Counted from the first letter of the stretch, positions 10,866-22,826 are shown. The stretch is 64,000 nucleotides of DNA from Rattus norvegicus (GCF_036323735.1 NC_086028.1:40404001-40468000); one strand, 5' to 3'. Made by a program: numbers and translations. The notes: generated by a model from the letters alone, not told the origin.

Positions 10866-13424
10866 ATAGTTGGACCTTTGCTAAATAAGATTCATAGTCT
10901 CATTAGAATATAAAACTTGGCTGGAATGCCTAAAAGCATTGGTGGTGGCCACTGACTACATGTTTGAATGACAGTCTTGTGATCTAGTTGTGACTCCCAG
11001 GTCTTGGTTTTCTGCCAGGCAAAGCAGGTGTCTTGTCAATAGCAGGGCCGTCTTCAGTTTGCCATGAGGACTGAACGAGGCAACACTGGTGATGCCCCCA
11101 GCTCAGCTCCACCTATCACAGGAGTTAAGCAATCCCGATATTATGCATGCTTCTAGGTTGCCGTGGCTGACTGAGGAAGGGGTTGCCGGAGCATCTGAAT
11201 GCAGAGACTCGCAGAGAGAAGGCAAGCAAAGAGGAGGCCCTGGCAGCGAGCGCGAAAGGCTGCCGCACTGGGAGATGGATGGTAGGGAATTCCATTATCC
11301 TTGTCTGTCTCCATGCTGTTGTCTGGGAAACACATAAAGGTGACAGATCATTGCAGTTTTACACCACCCCCTCCTCCAGTCCTATCTCAGCAGGTGGGAC
11401 CCACCTTCGGTGTTGAGGAGGTGTAAGGGACTCACTGAGTTTTAGGTGGTTGGGTCACCCTGTCTCTAAGGGAGTCTGTGACGCACTCTGCTGCAGGGTG
11501 GTGCAGAGCAGGATTGGGAGGTGCAGGGTGGGAGAGTCGTGCAGAGCTGGATTCGGGTTATGGCAGGCGTGGGTGTTTTATGGCTGTGGTGCTGACGCTT
11601 GCTGGTGGCTGTTTGTGGGAAGCATCATCGCCAGCCTTTTTATTACCTGCATTCTAGGCGTTTTCTCTGCAGAGCGTGTCTCTTCCTTCCTGGTCTATCA
11701 GAAATATGCAGAGATCATAAAGAAGCACCAGAGGACCGAAATCAATCTATACCCACCACACACTTAAACATGTGTAATCATGAGGTCCACCTCCCCTTGG
11801 CCCGGAGGATGCACACACAGAGGACCAAGGTTCAGCTCTGGTGGAGCATGAAGAGGGCTAAATGCAGCTCGGCCTCTTCCTGCCTTGTGGTCCCCACCCT
11901 CTTCCTCTCCAAAGATGTGTTTAAAGGATAGAAAATGAAAGTGACAGTTATGTCTGATGCTCAGGTCCGTGGGCCAGAGCACGGTCTGTTTCTGCAACCG
12001 TGGAGCTCAGTAAACCTCCCTAGCATGGGCACTGCCAGAGTATATTGAGTGGCCTCATGGTGTCCTCACAAGGACAGGAGGACAGGATGTAATCACAATC
12101 CTTCCCTGCATCCTGAGCTTTGCGAGATGAGAATGGCCACTCTCCTGCTGCATCCACAATCTTGTGTCTTTGTTGGGATCTCCTGCAATTCTTGAGTTGC
12201 ACCCATTTAAACCATGAGAATATCATGCTAGGAAATCATGTGGTTTTCAACATTCTGCAATTCTCTTGACCTTGGCTTTGAGGGGGCTAAGGGTGGGAGC
12301 ACTCTTGTAGAAGTCCTTATCCCAGTGCCTGTCATCTGTATTTGTTAATTCAGTGTCCTCAACTCCTGGGAAGGCCATGAAGCTATTTCAGAGGGTTCCA
12401 GGGAGAGCCCCACATATTCAAGCAAATATCTGGTCAGCTATTGCCTGGCAGCTGCCATTTCTCCTTCTAGAAGCCCTGTGACACTCAGAGTCTATGCCTT
12501 GTGGGTGAAGGCTACGGAACCCTGGCATTCCAGTGCCCATAGGTATGACAACTTCCTGCTAGGCTTTAAATTTTTCCCTAAGTCCTCCAACAGATGGAAC
12601 TCCCAGGCATCACGACTCCAGTATGTCTCACCAGAAACCAGGGCCATTGCAGAGGGTTGGTTCCCATTTCTGCTAATCACAGATTCTTCTGTGCTGATGC
12701 AGTGAGACACTGGGTCTAAGGAGCTGTCTTCCTATACAGAGACCCTAGAATGGGGTGAAGAGGTTGGAGCCATTTTCCTTTAGGTCTTCATGGAGTTTGC
12801 ACAGCTTTGCCTCTGCTGGTTGGTGGGATTAGCAGTGATGGTTTTTGCGTGTTTGATAGTCTAGTCTGAGGAGAACCAACTGTGAGACAGTGATGCAGAA
12901 TTCCTGATGTCCAATAATAAAAGGTTTAGTGAAGGGAGAAAGGGAGTAAACTTGGAAAACTGTGATGAGGAATTTGCTAGGGACACAGGGGTGTGCACTT
13001 GTATTCTGAACCACATCTTTTCGCTCCTCCTGGGTCTGGCATGGGAGGGAGGGATTCGAAATGGAGAATGGAGAGAAGATTCCTCCCACTGTAGATTGGC
13101 AGCAGACAGTGAGAGCACACTGCATGAGCCTGGCTTCTGAGAAGCCTTCTCCTTCTTGTCAATCTCCATTTTAAGACAGAGCTTCTTGCATGGGTCAGGA
13201 GAGCTGGGCAATGGAGCACACTGAGTACCCACTATGGAGAAGTAATGTATGTTGAATGAGAAACCAACTGCAGGAAGTTACAGAGAGCCAGAGACTGAGC
13301 CAGACCCAGGACAGACCACCCTTGCTGTAGCACTGGATTAGTGAGAATATCTAGTTCTTTTATTTTACCATTTCCATATAATTTCAGGGTGTTAAATATT
13401 GTAAATAAAGCAGGCATAGAGAAA
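10866..13424. other. Repeat-poor unique region
   Basis: About 2.5 kb in which I recognise no transposable element. It holds a CpG-richer patch (11160-11290), a plus open frame at 11450-11767 (separate entry), and several chance-length frames near 12829-13232. No RNA gene seen. Confidence 0.45.
11450..11767 (+). other. Open frame of 105 codons, possible terminal exon
   Basis: I do not recognise this protein. The frame contains one strongly hydrophobic stretch (about residues 52-71, 'CWWLFVGSIIASLFITCIL') and then a polar, basic C-terminus ending at a TAA (11765-11767). A good 3' splice acceptor look-alike ('gcgttttctctgcag', 11658-11672) sits inside it. The real unit, if any, could be a terminal exon starting at 11673 and coding about 31 residues. 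There is no upstream partner exon, Kozak context or family match that I can show. It lies in a repeat-poor stretch, the only positive circumstance. Chance is the more likely explanation. Confidence 0.15.
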
Positions 13425-13615
13425 TAGACCAGCAGTTAAGGTGATTACTGCTCTTGCTGAAGACTTGACTTCAGTTCCCAGCAACAATGTCAGGCAGCTC
13501 ATGACTGCCTATAACTCCAGCTCCGGGGGATCTGATGTGCTCTTCTGGCCTCTGTGGGTACTATATGCACAAAAAATTCAGACACATGTACACATAAATA
13601 AAAATTACTTAATAA
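13425..13615 (+). repeat. B3-type SINE
   Basis: Forward element: 'actgctcttgctgaagactt', 'agttcccagcaacaatgtc', 'cataactccagctccgggg'-type blocks and an A-rich end 'acataaataaaaatta'. A clear B2/B3-superfamily copy. Confidence 0.8.
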
Positions 13616-14596
13616 TGTTTCTTCATGCAGGTTGTGTAAGACTATGAGCTCAGCCCGTAGGATGTGGAGTTTACAGGCATGCACCAATGTGCTTGGATTC
13701 TGATGTGTTTATTTTTGCAACCCTAAGTGTTATCATTGGGTGACTGTCTTTGGTCTATGACAAGAAATACCTACTACAATTTGATGATTCTGAGAACATG
13801 CACCAAGTGAAACCGCTGCTCTGAGAGGGATATTGTCTTGAACTTGGCCCTCCAGACAGTTCCCTAGACAGCCTCCATTCTGCCCTCATGCAAGATCTCT
13901 GTGATCATCATCATCTGCCTCCTTGCCCGAAGTGGTCTCATCCTTTATGCAGATGCCCAAGCCAGTTATAGAATTCATTTAAGGTTCTTTTGTGTCATGC
14001 TTTATTCTGAATATAAATTAACCATTATCTCCTTACTTTTCACTTATTTGATGCCTCATCATTTCACCTCACATTGTCAATTTAAGTCATACCCCTAATC
14101 TTTACCTTCCAACGTGATGGAAGCTTTCTAAGGATCTCCTTATCTCAAAGTGTACAACGTGTCTCCCTCCACCCCAGGAGCCACAGCATGGTTCAATTTC
14201 ACAGTAGCATGTGCCCGTCTCCACTCAGATGTTAAACTGTGCTTCCAATAATACAGTTTGAGATCTTGTTTGTTTGTGTGTTTTTGACAGAACACAGGGA
14301 ATTCGATGAAGCCAAGGCTAGCTCAAAACCAGTAACAGCGCGAACCCTGGAAGTTTGGCTTTTTATTTGGTGAGCAGGGTGCTCTATGATTGAACTCTGG
14401 TCACCTGTGTCTTCAAAATCCTTTTGGCCACTCCCTATGCCTACCTGCTGTCTGGCCTCCCCTACAACCACTGCTCATTCTTCGTTGCTCTCATATCTGG
14501 ATGAGAGATTTCTTCCCTGCCGAGTATGGATTCCACTAATGGAATCATGATCACAGTCTACCGCACATTGCACTTGTTTCTTTCCACAGCCAGACT
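13616..14596. other. Mostly unique sequence
   Basis: No gene seen. A weak reverse SINE-like trace lies at about 14260-14470. Otherwise nothing recognised. Confidence 0.4.
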
Positions 14597-15286
14597 GTGA
14601 TGATTAATTCAAACTTCTCATTTTGTTGGATTAAGAAGTACCAAGTGTGGTGGTTTGAATATGCTTGGTCCTGGAGTAACACTATTAGTAGGTGTGGCCT
14701 TGTTGGAGGAAGTGTGTCACTGTGAGGCTGGACTTTGAGATCCTCCTCCTAGCTGCTCAGAAGACAGTCTCTCCTGGTTGTGTTAAGATCAAGATGTAGA
14801 ACTCTCTACATCTTCTGTAGATGTACACTGCCTGTACACTGCCATGCTTCCTGCCATGATGATAATGGACTGAACCTCTCTAAGTTTAAGCTCGCCCCAA
14901 TGAAATGTTTATATGAGTTGCCTTGGTCATGGTGTCTCTTCACAGCAATGAAACCCTAACTAAGTCATCAGTGAGGCACATATTTGGGTGTATCTATGAG
15001 GGTATTTCCAGAAAGGTTTAACGGAGGGAGGAAGTCCTGTCCTGATTGTGATTTGCAGCATTCTGTGGACTGGGGTTGCAGAGTAAAGACAATTAGAGGA
15101 AACAAGCTACACCTCAGCACACATTTCTCTCTGCTTCCTGATTGTGGATGCTGGGTGACCTGCTGCCCCAGGCTTCTGTGCCTCCCCAGCATGATGGGTC
15201 CTCTCAAACCACAGGCCTAAATAAACTTCCTTAGGTAGCCTTTATCCAGTATTTTGTCACGACAATGAGAAAAGTAGCTAATATAT
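14597..15286 (+). mobile_element. MaLR-type LTR (family C), split by another LTR
   Basis: The 5' part (14597-14643) begins 'tgtgatgattaattc'. The 3' part (14967-15286) has 'gggtatttccagaaaggtt', 'tctctctgcttcctgattg', 'aataaacttccttaggtagc' and an end 'gagaaaagtagctaata'. The two parts are collinear with one LTR type. The copy at 45943-46330 is related. Confidence 0.65.
14644..14966 (+). mobile_element. MaLR-type LTR (family A) nested in family C LTR
   Basis: About 320 bp from 'tgtggtggtttgaatatgc' to 'aaaccctaactaag', with 'gagttgccttggtcatggtg' near the end. Closely like the copies at 5083 and 23315. Its exact ends and target duplication are ambiguous by a few bases. Confidence 0.75.
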
Positions 15287-16084
15287 GCTTGATCTCCTAA
15301 GTGCTATAATTACAGGGAGGCCGGGGTAGGCTATACAGTGCATCAGAACTATTGTGAAATTTCAACTGTGGGTCAGGCTCATCCTTCTGAGGATGTAGAG
15401 GCAGCAGGTTCAGATAGATAAAGCAAGTGGGACCTTAAAGCTTGAACAAGATGGGAGCAATGGTAAATATGGTCTCAGGAGCTCCTGATTGCTGGAAGCT
15501 TCCTTCTGAGAGAGTTAGAGATTGGATAGCCATCAGACTTTGCTAGTGTCTCTTTGCACCCTTCCCATTGAACTGACACTCAGTTTCATAACCTTCACCG
15601 TAGAACACTGGACTGAATTTGCTAGCATCTGCTTTGCCTCTCAGGGCATCATGGGGAAGAAATGAAGATATCCCAGGTAGAGCATTAATTGGCTTCCTCA
15701 GGTAAATGTGCTCAGTAAGTGGAAATGCTGAGACATTCTAAGTCCCCTCCTTCCTTCTCTGTCATCCTGGGAAGTGGAATCAGTGTTTACACAGCCATGA
15801 TAAACCATCTTCTCCAGAAGTTGAGTCTTATGGGAGGATAAAAATATTCACAATATAACAGGCCTGACACATGAAGAGGGAGGGCTGCCTCTCTGAACGG
15901 TTCCCTGGGGTTGGTAACTTGTAAGCCTGAGTTTAATCTCCATCAACAGAAGAAATGCTCACCGAAGGTGGACACCATTTCTGCTCCCCCACACTGGTGA
16001 TGTCATAGACCAGCCCATGCTTCTCACTGCTTGCTCTTTTGGTGGTCCACAATCAAGCAAAGGAGAACTGCACCCTACCCCAAC
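15287..16084. other. Unique sequence
   Basis: The start may carry a scrap of reverse B1 ('cctaagtgctataattacag', 15296-15315). The rest is unrecognised. Confidence 0.4.
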
Positions 16085-16085
16085 A

Positions 16086-16137
<52 letters not shown>
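16085..16137. repeat. (AC)n microsatellite
   Basis: About 26 uninterrupted CA units. Confidence 0.98.
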
Positions 16138-16337
16138 ATTTTTAAAACTTGGCACCCATGTGGCTTGCTGAATTCTGACGTACTGGCCTTATTGGATGGG
16201 CACTGTCCAGTCTTGAGGAGAGCAGGAAGCATTGGTATCCATCCAGGAAGACTGTCAGAATAGCTCTCAAGTGTTCTTATTCTCACACACGTGTGCATCT
16301 CTTGAGCAAAAGACATGGCAGCTTCTTCTTGGACTAT

Positions 16338-16705
16338 TGCATTAGTTTCTCTTCTCACTGCTGTGTCAAAATATCTGATAAAAGCAGCTTAGGGGAGGAA
16401 GGAGTGCTTTTGGCTCATACTCTGAGAGTGCAGTCTGTCATGGCCAATGAGGCACAGGATAGCTGTGGTGGCAGGTCAGGAAGCAGCTGGTCACTTAGTA
16501 TCTATAGTGAGAGAGGAGCGCTGATGCTCCGCTTGCTTTCTTATTTTAATTCAGGCTGGGACTCCAGCCCATGGAACAGGGCCACTCACATTTAACATGG
16601 GTCTTCCTCTCTCAGTTAAACACCTCTGGACACTCTTTTATGGATATACCCAGAGTTACATCTCATAGGTGATTCAAACCCAGCCAAATTGACGATGAAG
16701 TTTGA
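16338..16705 (-). mobile_element. Solo MaLR-type LTR (MT-like)
   Basis: Reverse complement of the family B LTR: it starts 'ttagtttctcttctcactg', has 'agcttaggggaggaaggag' and 'tgcttgctttcttat'-type blocks, and ends near 'cccagccaaattgac'. Diverged. Confidence 0.55.
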
Positions 16706-17039
16706 CCATTCCAAGTCTATGGTACCTCAATACCCATATGTATCACTTTCACCCATACCTCCCACCTGCTTCCCTCCGGATAGCTGATTGGTACTATAGC
16801 GCAAAATGAGAGGAGCTTTGAGTTTCCTAGGTCTTCACAGCTAACATTCCTTGAACGTCAATGTCTCTTCTGACAGTCAAAGCAGAAAATCTGCTGTGTG
16901 ATTACATCTCCTAGAAATGACAGGGACTCTTCATCCAGGATGCTTCAACACTATGGCTGTCTATACAAGACCTGAACAAGTACAATACCAGTAGTCTTAA
17001 TTGTGAACTCTTGTAAAATAACTAAAAAGTAAATCCCAT
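16706..17039. other. Unique sequence
   Basis: Nothing recognised. Confidence 0.4.
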
Positions 17040-17040
17040 A

Positions 17041-17068
17041 TCGAGAGAGGGAGAGAGAGGGAGGGAGG

Positions 17069-17112
<44 letters not shown>
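17041..17112. repeat. (GA)n/(GGGA)n microsatellite
   Basis: GA repeats with GGGA interruptions in the first half and pure GA in the second. It abuts the A/G-rich flank of the reverse L1 that follows. Confidence 0.96.
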
Positions 17113-17115
<3 letters not shown>

Positions 17116-17224
17116 AAGTAGAGGCCAGCTATGAACATGTAGAGAGAGAGGAGGGGAATGAGGAGAGAAGGGACAGAGGGGGAAGAGGATAAGAAAGGAA
17201 GAGAACAAGAGCAAAAGAAGAGGA

Positions 17225-17722
17225 GTTCCTTTTTAAAATCATAAAATTTCCATTTTATTTTTATTAATTATTTTACTCATTTACATTTCCAAATGTTGCC
17301 TCCTTCCTGGTTCCCCCTCCATGAGTTTTTCACTCCATCTCTACTCCCCTTTGTTTCTGAGGGGATGCTCCCCCACTCATCTACCCACTCTCACCTCACC
17401 CCTCTAGCATTCCCCCTTTGCTGGGACATCAAGTTTCTACAGGATTAAGCACATCCTTTCCCTCTGAGGTCAGATGAGGCAGATTTCTGCTTTAATGTAG
17501 TTGGCGGTGGATGGACCAGTCTATGTATGCTCGTTGGTTGGTGGCTTAGCCTCTTGGGCGCTCTGATGGGTCCAGGTTAGTTGATACTTTTGTTCTTTGT
17601 AAGGGGTTGCCATCCCCTTCATTTCCTTCAGTCCTTCCCCTAACTCGTCCATAGAGGTCCCTGACCTCAGTCCAGTGGTCGGCTGTAAATATCTCAGACC
17701 ATTTCTAGTTTTTGACATTGAC
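17225..17722 (-). mobile_element. Old L1 3' UTR fragment (Lx-like)
   Basis: Reverse L1 3' UTR: 'ttacatttccaaatgttgcc' begins the 3' terminal block. It is followed by a C-rich stretch (reverse of the G-rich tract) and 'ttggttggtggcttagcctc', 'aggggttgccatccccttca' and 'agtccttcccctaactcgtc'. The same order occurs in the younger L1 at 40950-41340. Confidence 0.75.
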
Positions 17723-18127
17723 TTTTAACCTATTTTTTTTTCCTGAGAAGGAAAAGCTTGAAATATTCTTGCACCTAGAGCCTTTCTTTGTTTCCGAGTG
17801 CAGGAAGATTGCACAGCCTTAAATCAGCGGCTTGTTAGGACACCCTGGGAGAGGCAATAAGGTAGCCTCCTGCCTGTGCCCTCGCCTCCAGCCTCTGCTC
17901 ACAATTCTGTGCAGTTGCCAGATTCCCATCCCCAAAGCACAGCCTTGATCACGTCATTCTCTCACTCCTGAGGACTTAATGGATCTCTAGTACAAGAATG
18001 AATTATAAACTTGAGATGAAATATATGCCGTCTACAGTCAGGGCTCAATGGATATCTAGTTCCCAGTTTTAAAAAAATTCTCCCCCACCCTCTCTCTCTC
18101 TCTGTGTGAAAAAAAATCTCACCCCCT
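17723..18127. other. Unique sequence
   Basis: No gene or repeat recognised apart from short CT runs near 18090. Confidence 0.4.
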
Positions 18128-18128
18128 T

Positions 18129-18141
18129 TGTGTGTGTGTGT

Positions 18142-18186
<45 letters not shown>
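18129..18186. repeat. (TG)n microsatellite
   Basis: TG repeats with one TATG interruption. Confidence 0.97.
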
Positions 18187-18187
<1 letters not shown>

Positions 18188-18309
18188 CACAGTACACATT
18201 GGGAAGTGACGGCAACCTCAGATATCATTTATAGTTATCTGAGTTTGTGTAGTCTATCTGGTTTAAGGTTGTCTGTCTATCTGTCTGTCTCTCACACACA
18301 TACACACAT

Positions 18310-18500
18310 TTATTTCGTTATAATTATTTGAGAATTTTGTATTTGAGCCCTGTCTTTACACCATTTCTACTCCATATGCTTTCTCCTTCTGCTTCTTCTA
18401 TCCCCCACCTCCCTCTCAACTCCATGACCTCTATTTCTTTATTCATGCAAAAAGATTAAGCTTCCTTCTTCAGTTATTGTTACATACACACACACACACA

Positions 18501-18531
<31 letters not shown>

Positions 18532-18885
18532 CTCACACCTTGTTTACTCTGTTTAGATTGACTTGTATGTATATGATTTCAGGGCTGATCACTTGGTTTT
18601 AGAAAACCTGTTAGAGGTCCATCATAGAGGGAGGCTATCTCTTCCCTTAGCTGTTTGTAGTTCTTTGCTATTGGTGGGACCCTACGAGATCACTCTTCTG
18701 TGTTAGCAGATCTACTGGTGTTGTACTTGTTCAAGTCTTGTTTAGACAGACAACTGTAGCATTGAGGCATAACGGGTGAAGAGTCCTTGCTGTTTCTAGG
18801 GGACGCAATCTCACAGCAGATTTTTCTGGTCCTCTCATACTTAAAATCTTTCTACCCCATCGTCTTCCGAGATTTTCCCTGAGCC
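18310..18885 (-). mobile_element. Old L1-type 3' UTR fragment
   Basis: Reads as a reverse rodent L1 3' UTR variant: 'tatatgatttcagggctgat', 'ttgtagttctttgctattgg', 'cttgttcaagtcttgtttag' and 'ggacgcaatctcacagcag'. Its middle is interrupted by a CA microsatellite (18486-18532). Family placement is from memory. Confidence 0.55.
18486..18532. repeat. (AC)n microsatellite
   Basis: CA repeats with one ATAC interruption. Confidence 0.97.
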
Positions 18886-18889
18886 TCAT

Positions 18890-19022
18890 TTATATGTATG
18901 TGTGTGTCTATAGGATATGTGCACATGAATACAGATGTGCTCAGAGCCGGAAAGTATCAGATTCTCTGGAGCTGGAGTTACAGATGTTTGTGAGTTTCCT
19001 GGCATGGGTGTTCTTAACCACC
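18890..19022 (-). repeat. B3-type SINE, truncated
   Basis: 'tctctggagctggagttaca' and 'ggcatgggtgttcttaacca' are reverse B3 blocks. The terminal tRNA head is cut short. Confidence 0.65.
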
Positions 19023-19049
19023 GAACCAACTTTTTTCTCCCATTTTGAT

Positions 19050-19195
19050 GAAAAATTTGAGGTAAGGTCTCACTATATAGCTCAATCTTATCAGGATGCT
19101 CCAAGTAGCCTGGGCTGGCCTTGGACTCATAGTGCTTCTCTTGCCTCAACTCTCAAGTATAGGGATTATAAGTGTCAATCATTATGCTTGCTCAT
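19050..19195 (-). repeat. B1-type SINE
   Basis: Reverse B1: 'aggtaaggtctcactatata', 'agcctgggctggccttggac', 'gcctcaactctcaagtatag'. Old copy. Confidence 0.7.
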
Positions 19196-19899
19196 TTTCT
19201 TCTGTCACCTTCCATCTGTCCCTTAATCATTAACTTCCTCAAGCCATGTCCTCCTCTTTCACCTTGTCCTGAACAATGCCCCAATGCTTCTATTGTGTTT
19301 AAGCTTCCCATTAGTTTTAGGAGTTGGTGACTTTATTCCAGAGAGATCATGTTGGCTACAAAGACTGGGGACTAAAAGCTAATCAAACATTTTGCTTCAT
19401 AAATAAAACTCCCAGGCTGTCAGTCATCTTGCTCATCATTATTCTGAGCTGTAAACTGGCTTATCAGTTGTATGACATTGGGTATGGAGATGTGCAAGAG
19501 ACCAGCGGCTTTCCAGGGCTCCTGCAGTCCACCAATGGCTGGTAGCCAGCCTTTAGGGGGAAAGTCGAGCCCTCTTCTAGTGGAGACCAGAGGCAGATAT
19601 CTATAAGTGCAGCCTGTGCATTTCTAGGCTGCCTTGGAGCAGAGCAAAGAGGAGTCTCCCACTGTGCCGTTCTATGAGGGCATGGGGATGGGAGACTCTG
19701 GCCAGCCCTCAGGCCACATGTCCCTGAGAGATGAAGACTGCCTGGCTTGTGGCCAATCCTTCCCATTGGGAAAGAAAGAGAGAAGAGGTAGGTCTTCCCG
19801 GAGAAAGGTTCCTGACCATCAGCCTCTCTGGGAGCAATTCATTGGGATCTCTGAGAATAACAACCATAGAGCTGTAGAGTTATGAGGACTTTGGACTTC
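19196..19899. other. Unique sequence
   Basis: No repeat recognised. The plus frame 19634-19885 (83 codons) is charged and open but has no recognisable domain. Confidence 0.4.
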
Positions 19900-19965
19900 T
19901 GTAATCCAGTCCATGCCATTTACTGATTGGGAAACTGAGGCCCCGAGAAGTCTCTCGACTCTCAT
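19900..19965 (+). repeat. MIR SINE core fragment
   Basis: 'catttactgattgggaaact' followed by 'gaggccccgagaag' is the MIR core. Short. Confidence 0.5.
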
Positions 19966-20820
19966 CCCTTCTCCTTTCCCATCCCAGGCATTGTTGTTGA
20001 AGGTGATCTTGAAGAGTGAAGGACACGTTGACCTAGGCAGTCATAGGTGGAGAATGCTACAGAAAACTCCAGGAAACGGAGGGGAGCAGGTCCTCGTTTC
20101 CCTTTAGCTTTCTAAGAGACATGGATGGTTTCCTCAGAGCAATGGAGACAGGCAAAGAAAGGCAATTCATAGAACCTCTAACCAAGGAGGGCTGAACTTT
20201 ACCAATTAAGAAGTGCTTTGTAACCTTCACAGAAAAAGCTAGAATGGGGTGAGAAGAGAGCGTACAAAATGTAAGTGCCGCTCTGTGCAGCAGTGAGTTT
20301 AATAGGGTGCACAGGCGCCCGTGCTTTGAATCCCAATGCCGCCTCTGTCATTAAAATTCTAAGGTAGATAAACAGTAAATATGTCCAAGGATAATTACTT
20401 AGTGCTGAGCAGAGCTCAAAGACTGGGAAGTTTGGGCTTTGCTGGGTCAATGCCATGTAGCCAGGGGTATTTATCTATAGCTTATCTGAGCTGCAGAGGA
20501 GGGCACAGTCTGGCAGGCACTCTCTGCATGGTTGTGTTTGAGAGGTTTGATAATACCAGTTGAACAAAACAGCGACCTTCCCTAAGGATTTGCTTAATAT
20601 TCGGGCTGTGTTGCCACTTGCAGAGCAGTTCCTCCTCAGCCCTGAGCCCTGCCCCTTCTTCCCCATCCCTCCTCATCTGCAGAGTCTGATGCAACCAACT
20701 CTGGATGACAATCCATTGGTCAGCAAAGTATCTTTCCAGGAACTAGTTTTCTAGAAGATTCTACCTCCAGCGGGATTTCTCAGCAGCTGCACAAGGTGTG
20801 TAGCTATTTCCTCAAGTACG
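19966..20820. other. Unique sequence
   Basis: No repeat or gene recognised. Confidence 0.4.
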
Positions 20821-20822
<2 letters not shown>

Positions 20823-20872
<50 letters not shown>

Positions 20873-20935
20873 CCTTCCCCTCCCTCTCCATCCCCCCTCT
20901 CCCTCCCCCACCTCTCTCTCGTTCTCTCTCTGTCT
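20823..20935. repeat. (TC)n microsatellite and C-rich flank
   Basis: Pure TC to about 20869, then a CCCT/CTCC-rich pyrimidine tract. Confidence 0.96.
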
Positions 20936-21019
20936 GTGTGTTTGTGCATCAGCATGCATACATATGTAGATTTCATAGAACAATGTTACATGTCTTCTTT
21001 CTTCAATTGATCATCACCT

Positions 21020-21225
21020 TATTTTTTGAGACAAGGTCTCTCATTGAACCTGGAGGTCACTGAGTTTAGCTTTATAGCCAGTGAGACCCCAGGATCCTTC
21101 TGTCTTTGCTTCTCAGGGTTGGGATAGTAGACTGAGCTTCTCGCACGGGTACTGGCAATCCAAGCTCATACCCTCATGCTAGCATGGTAAGCATTTAGCC
21201 ACGGAACCATCTCCTGAGTCTGTTG
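21020..21225 (-). repeat. tRNA-derived SINE (B4/RSINE-like)
   Basis: Reverse element: 'gagacaaggtctctcattga', 'accccaggatccttctgtct', 'gcatggtaagcatttagcca'. Confidence 0.6.
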
Positions 21226-21735
21226 CAGATTTCGATTTTGGGTTTTGCTCTATCCTCACAGCCTTATTTCAGAGAAAAACACAGGAAAAAAAGAGAGCTC
21301 CCTGCTCACCTAGACGGCCTGGTTCCACTTTCATCTTTTGGAGATTTAACCTTGAATGGATCCCTGTAAAGTCATAGCATTTTACAGAACAAGGGATGAT
21401 CGAATGCTCAGGGGGTATCTTCTATTGTAAGGCATTTGAATTCACTGTCCATGTAGATATTTCCCAGTTTACCTTGCAGCCCAGGGAGCTGATAGATAAA
21501 AACAGTCTCTTTGCTTATTTTGGGAATCCAGCTTGACATTCAAGGAAAGAAGGAGCATGGGACTGGGTGACATCCTCAGACACAGAGGTAGGGAAATGGG
21601 ATTCTGGGTGACTCAGACAAGGGATTGAATAATGTAGGACTATACTGTCATAAATCGACTTTATTTTCAACATTCCTTCAATCCACCTGAACATGTCAGA
21701 AAAGAATATTTATTGACATATTATGTATGTGTATA
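21226..21735. other. Unique sequence
   Basis: Nothing recognised. Confidence 0.4.
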
Positions 21736-21738
21736 TTG

Positions 21739-21739
<1 letters not shown>

Positions 21740-21796
<57 letters not shown>

Positions 21797-21798
21797 GT
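21740..21798. repeat. (GT)n microsatellite
   Basis: About 28 GT units, one CG interruption near the end. Confidence 0.97.
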
Positions 21799-21829
21799 TG
21801 GTCTGAAGTCAACGTTCGTTGCTTCTCTT

Positions 21830-22070
21830 CAGGTGTCATCCACCTGGGTTTTGAGGCAGGGTCTGTCACTGACTAGCAGCTCAGCAAGTAGGCTAGGCTG
21901 GCTGGCTGGCTGACGAACCCTAGGGGGACACCTGTTTCTGCCTCCCCAGTGCTGGCATTAAAAGCATGAGCTACCAAGTCAAGCTTTTTAACATGGGTTT
22001 TGGGGAATCGAACTCAGGTCTCCATGCTTGCAAAATAAGCACTTTACCAACTAAGCTACCTCACCAGCCT
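21830..22070 (-). repeat. tRNA-derived SINE (B4/RSINE-like)
   Basis: Reverse copy: 'ttgaggcagggtctgtcact', 'gcctccccagtgctggcatt', 'gaatcgaactcaggtctcca'. A small GGCT expansion (about 21899-21911) lies inside. Confidence 0.65.
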
Positions 22071-22727
22071 TGCTCATATACTTTTGAAAGCCTCACTATT
22101 TCTCTCCATTTCCATTTCTTTTTCTTTTTTAAAAAGGAGAACAAATCCCAGAGCCAGGTCTCTTAAGTCTAATGACGTCTGCTTGCTGGCCTTATGTTTA
22201 TTTTGGCGTTTCCTATCTCAAGGTAAGTGATCTTCTTTCCCTGTTTTGTAGTGATACAAAGTTTCCTTTGTTAATAATTTAAAGTGGAGATTTGTAACTT
22301 TAGTATCGTAAACTTAATGCACTATATAAACTGTTGGTGGGATAGTAGGGTATGGAAGAGTCCAGAAAAGTAGAAAACAGGAGGAGAAAACTTAGAGTCT
22401 TGTCATGTGCTCCTGAGCTAGGCAGTAGTGAGTGGGGTTCTTGCCCTTGTGGTTTAGTAGCTTTAGGATTCCGATACTTATTTTTAAGATTTCATAGAGA
22501 AAGACTGGAAAAGGAAGTAAAGGTTTCCAGAGAGGATCCTGAGATTTTCATACAGGGAAAGGTGGCTCCTGCCTCTCCTCTGAAGTCTGGCTTTCTACAA
22601 ATAAGTGTATGCTCATCAGGCATCTATTCATTGTCAGGTCTGGAATGATATTATTCAAAGTCCTTTTCCTGCCACTAATACCTTAATGAGACCGCTGCAG
22701 GCTGAGGATGTAACTTGTAGAACATTT
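22071..22727. other. Unique sequence with an exon-like segment
   Basis: It contains a splice-donor-like 'ctcaaggtaagtga' (donor GT at about 22222) after a pyrimidine-rich stretch and a segment open in one frame (about 22137-22221). See findings. Otherwise nothing recognised. Confidence 0.3.
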
Positions 22728-22729
22728 AT

Positions 22730-22732
22730 CTA

Positions 22733-22826
<94 letters not shown>
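22730..22826. repeat. (CTGT)n(CTAT)n microsatellite
   Basis: About six CTGT units followed by about 17 CTAT units. Confidence 0.97.

Noticed and set aside
19634..19885. 83-codon charged frame as an exon
   Set aside because: No acceptor or donor with support and no recognisable protein pattern.
22730..22826. CRISPR array or other spaced repeat
   Set aside because: Simple tetranucleotide repeat without spacers, in a mammalian context.
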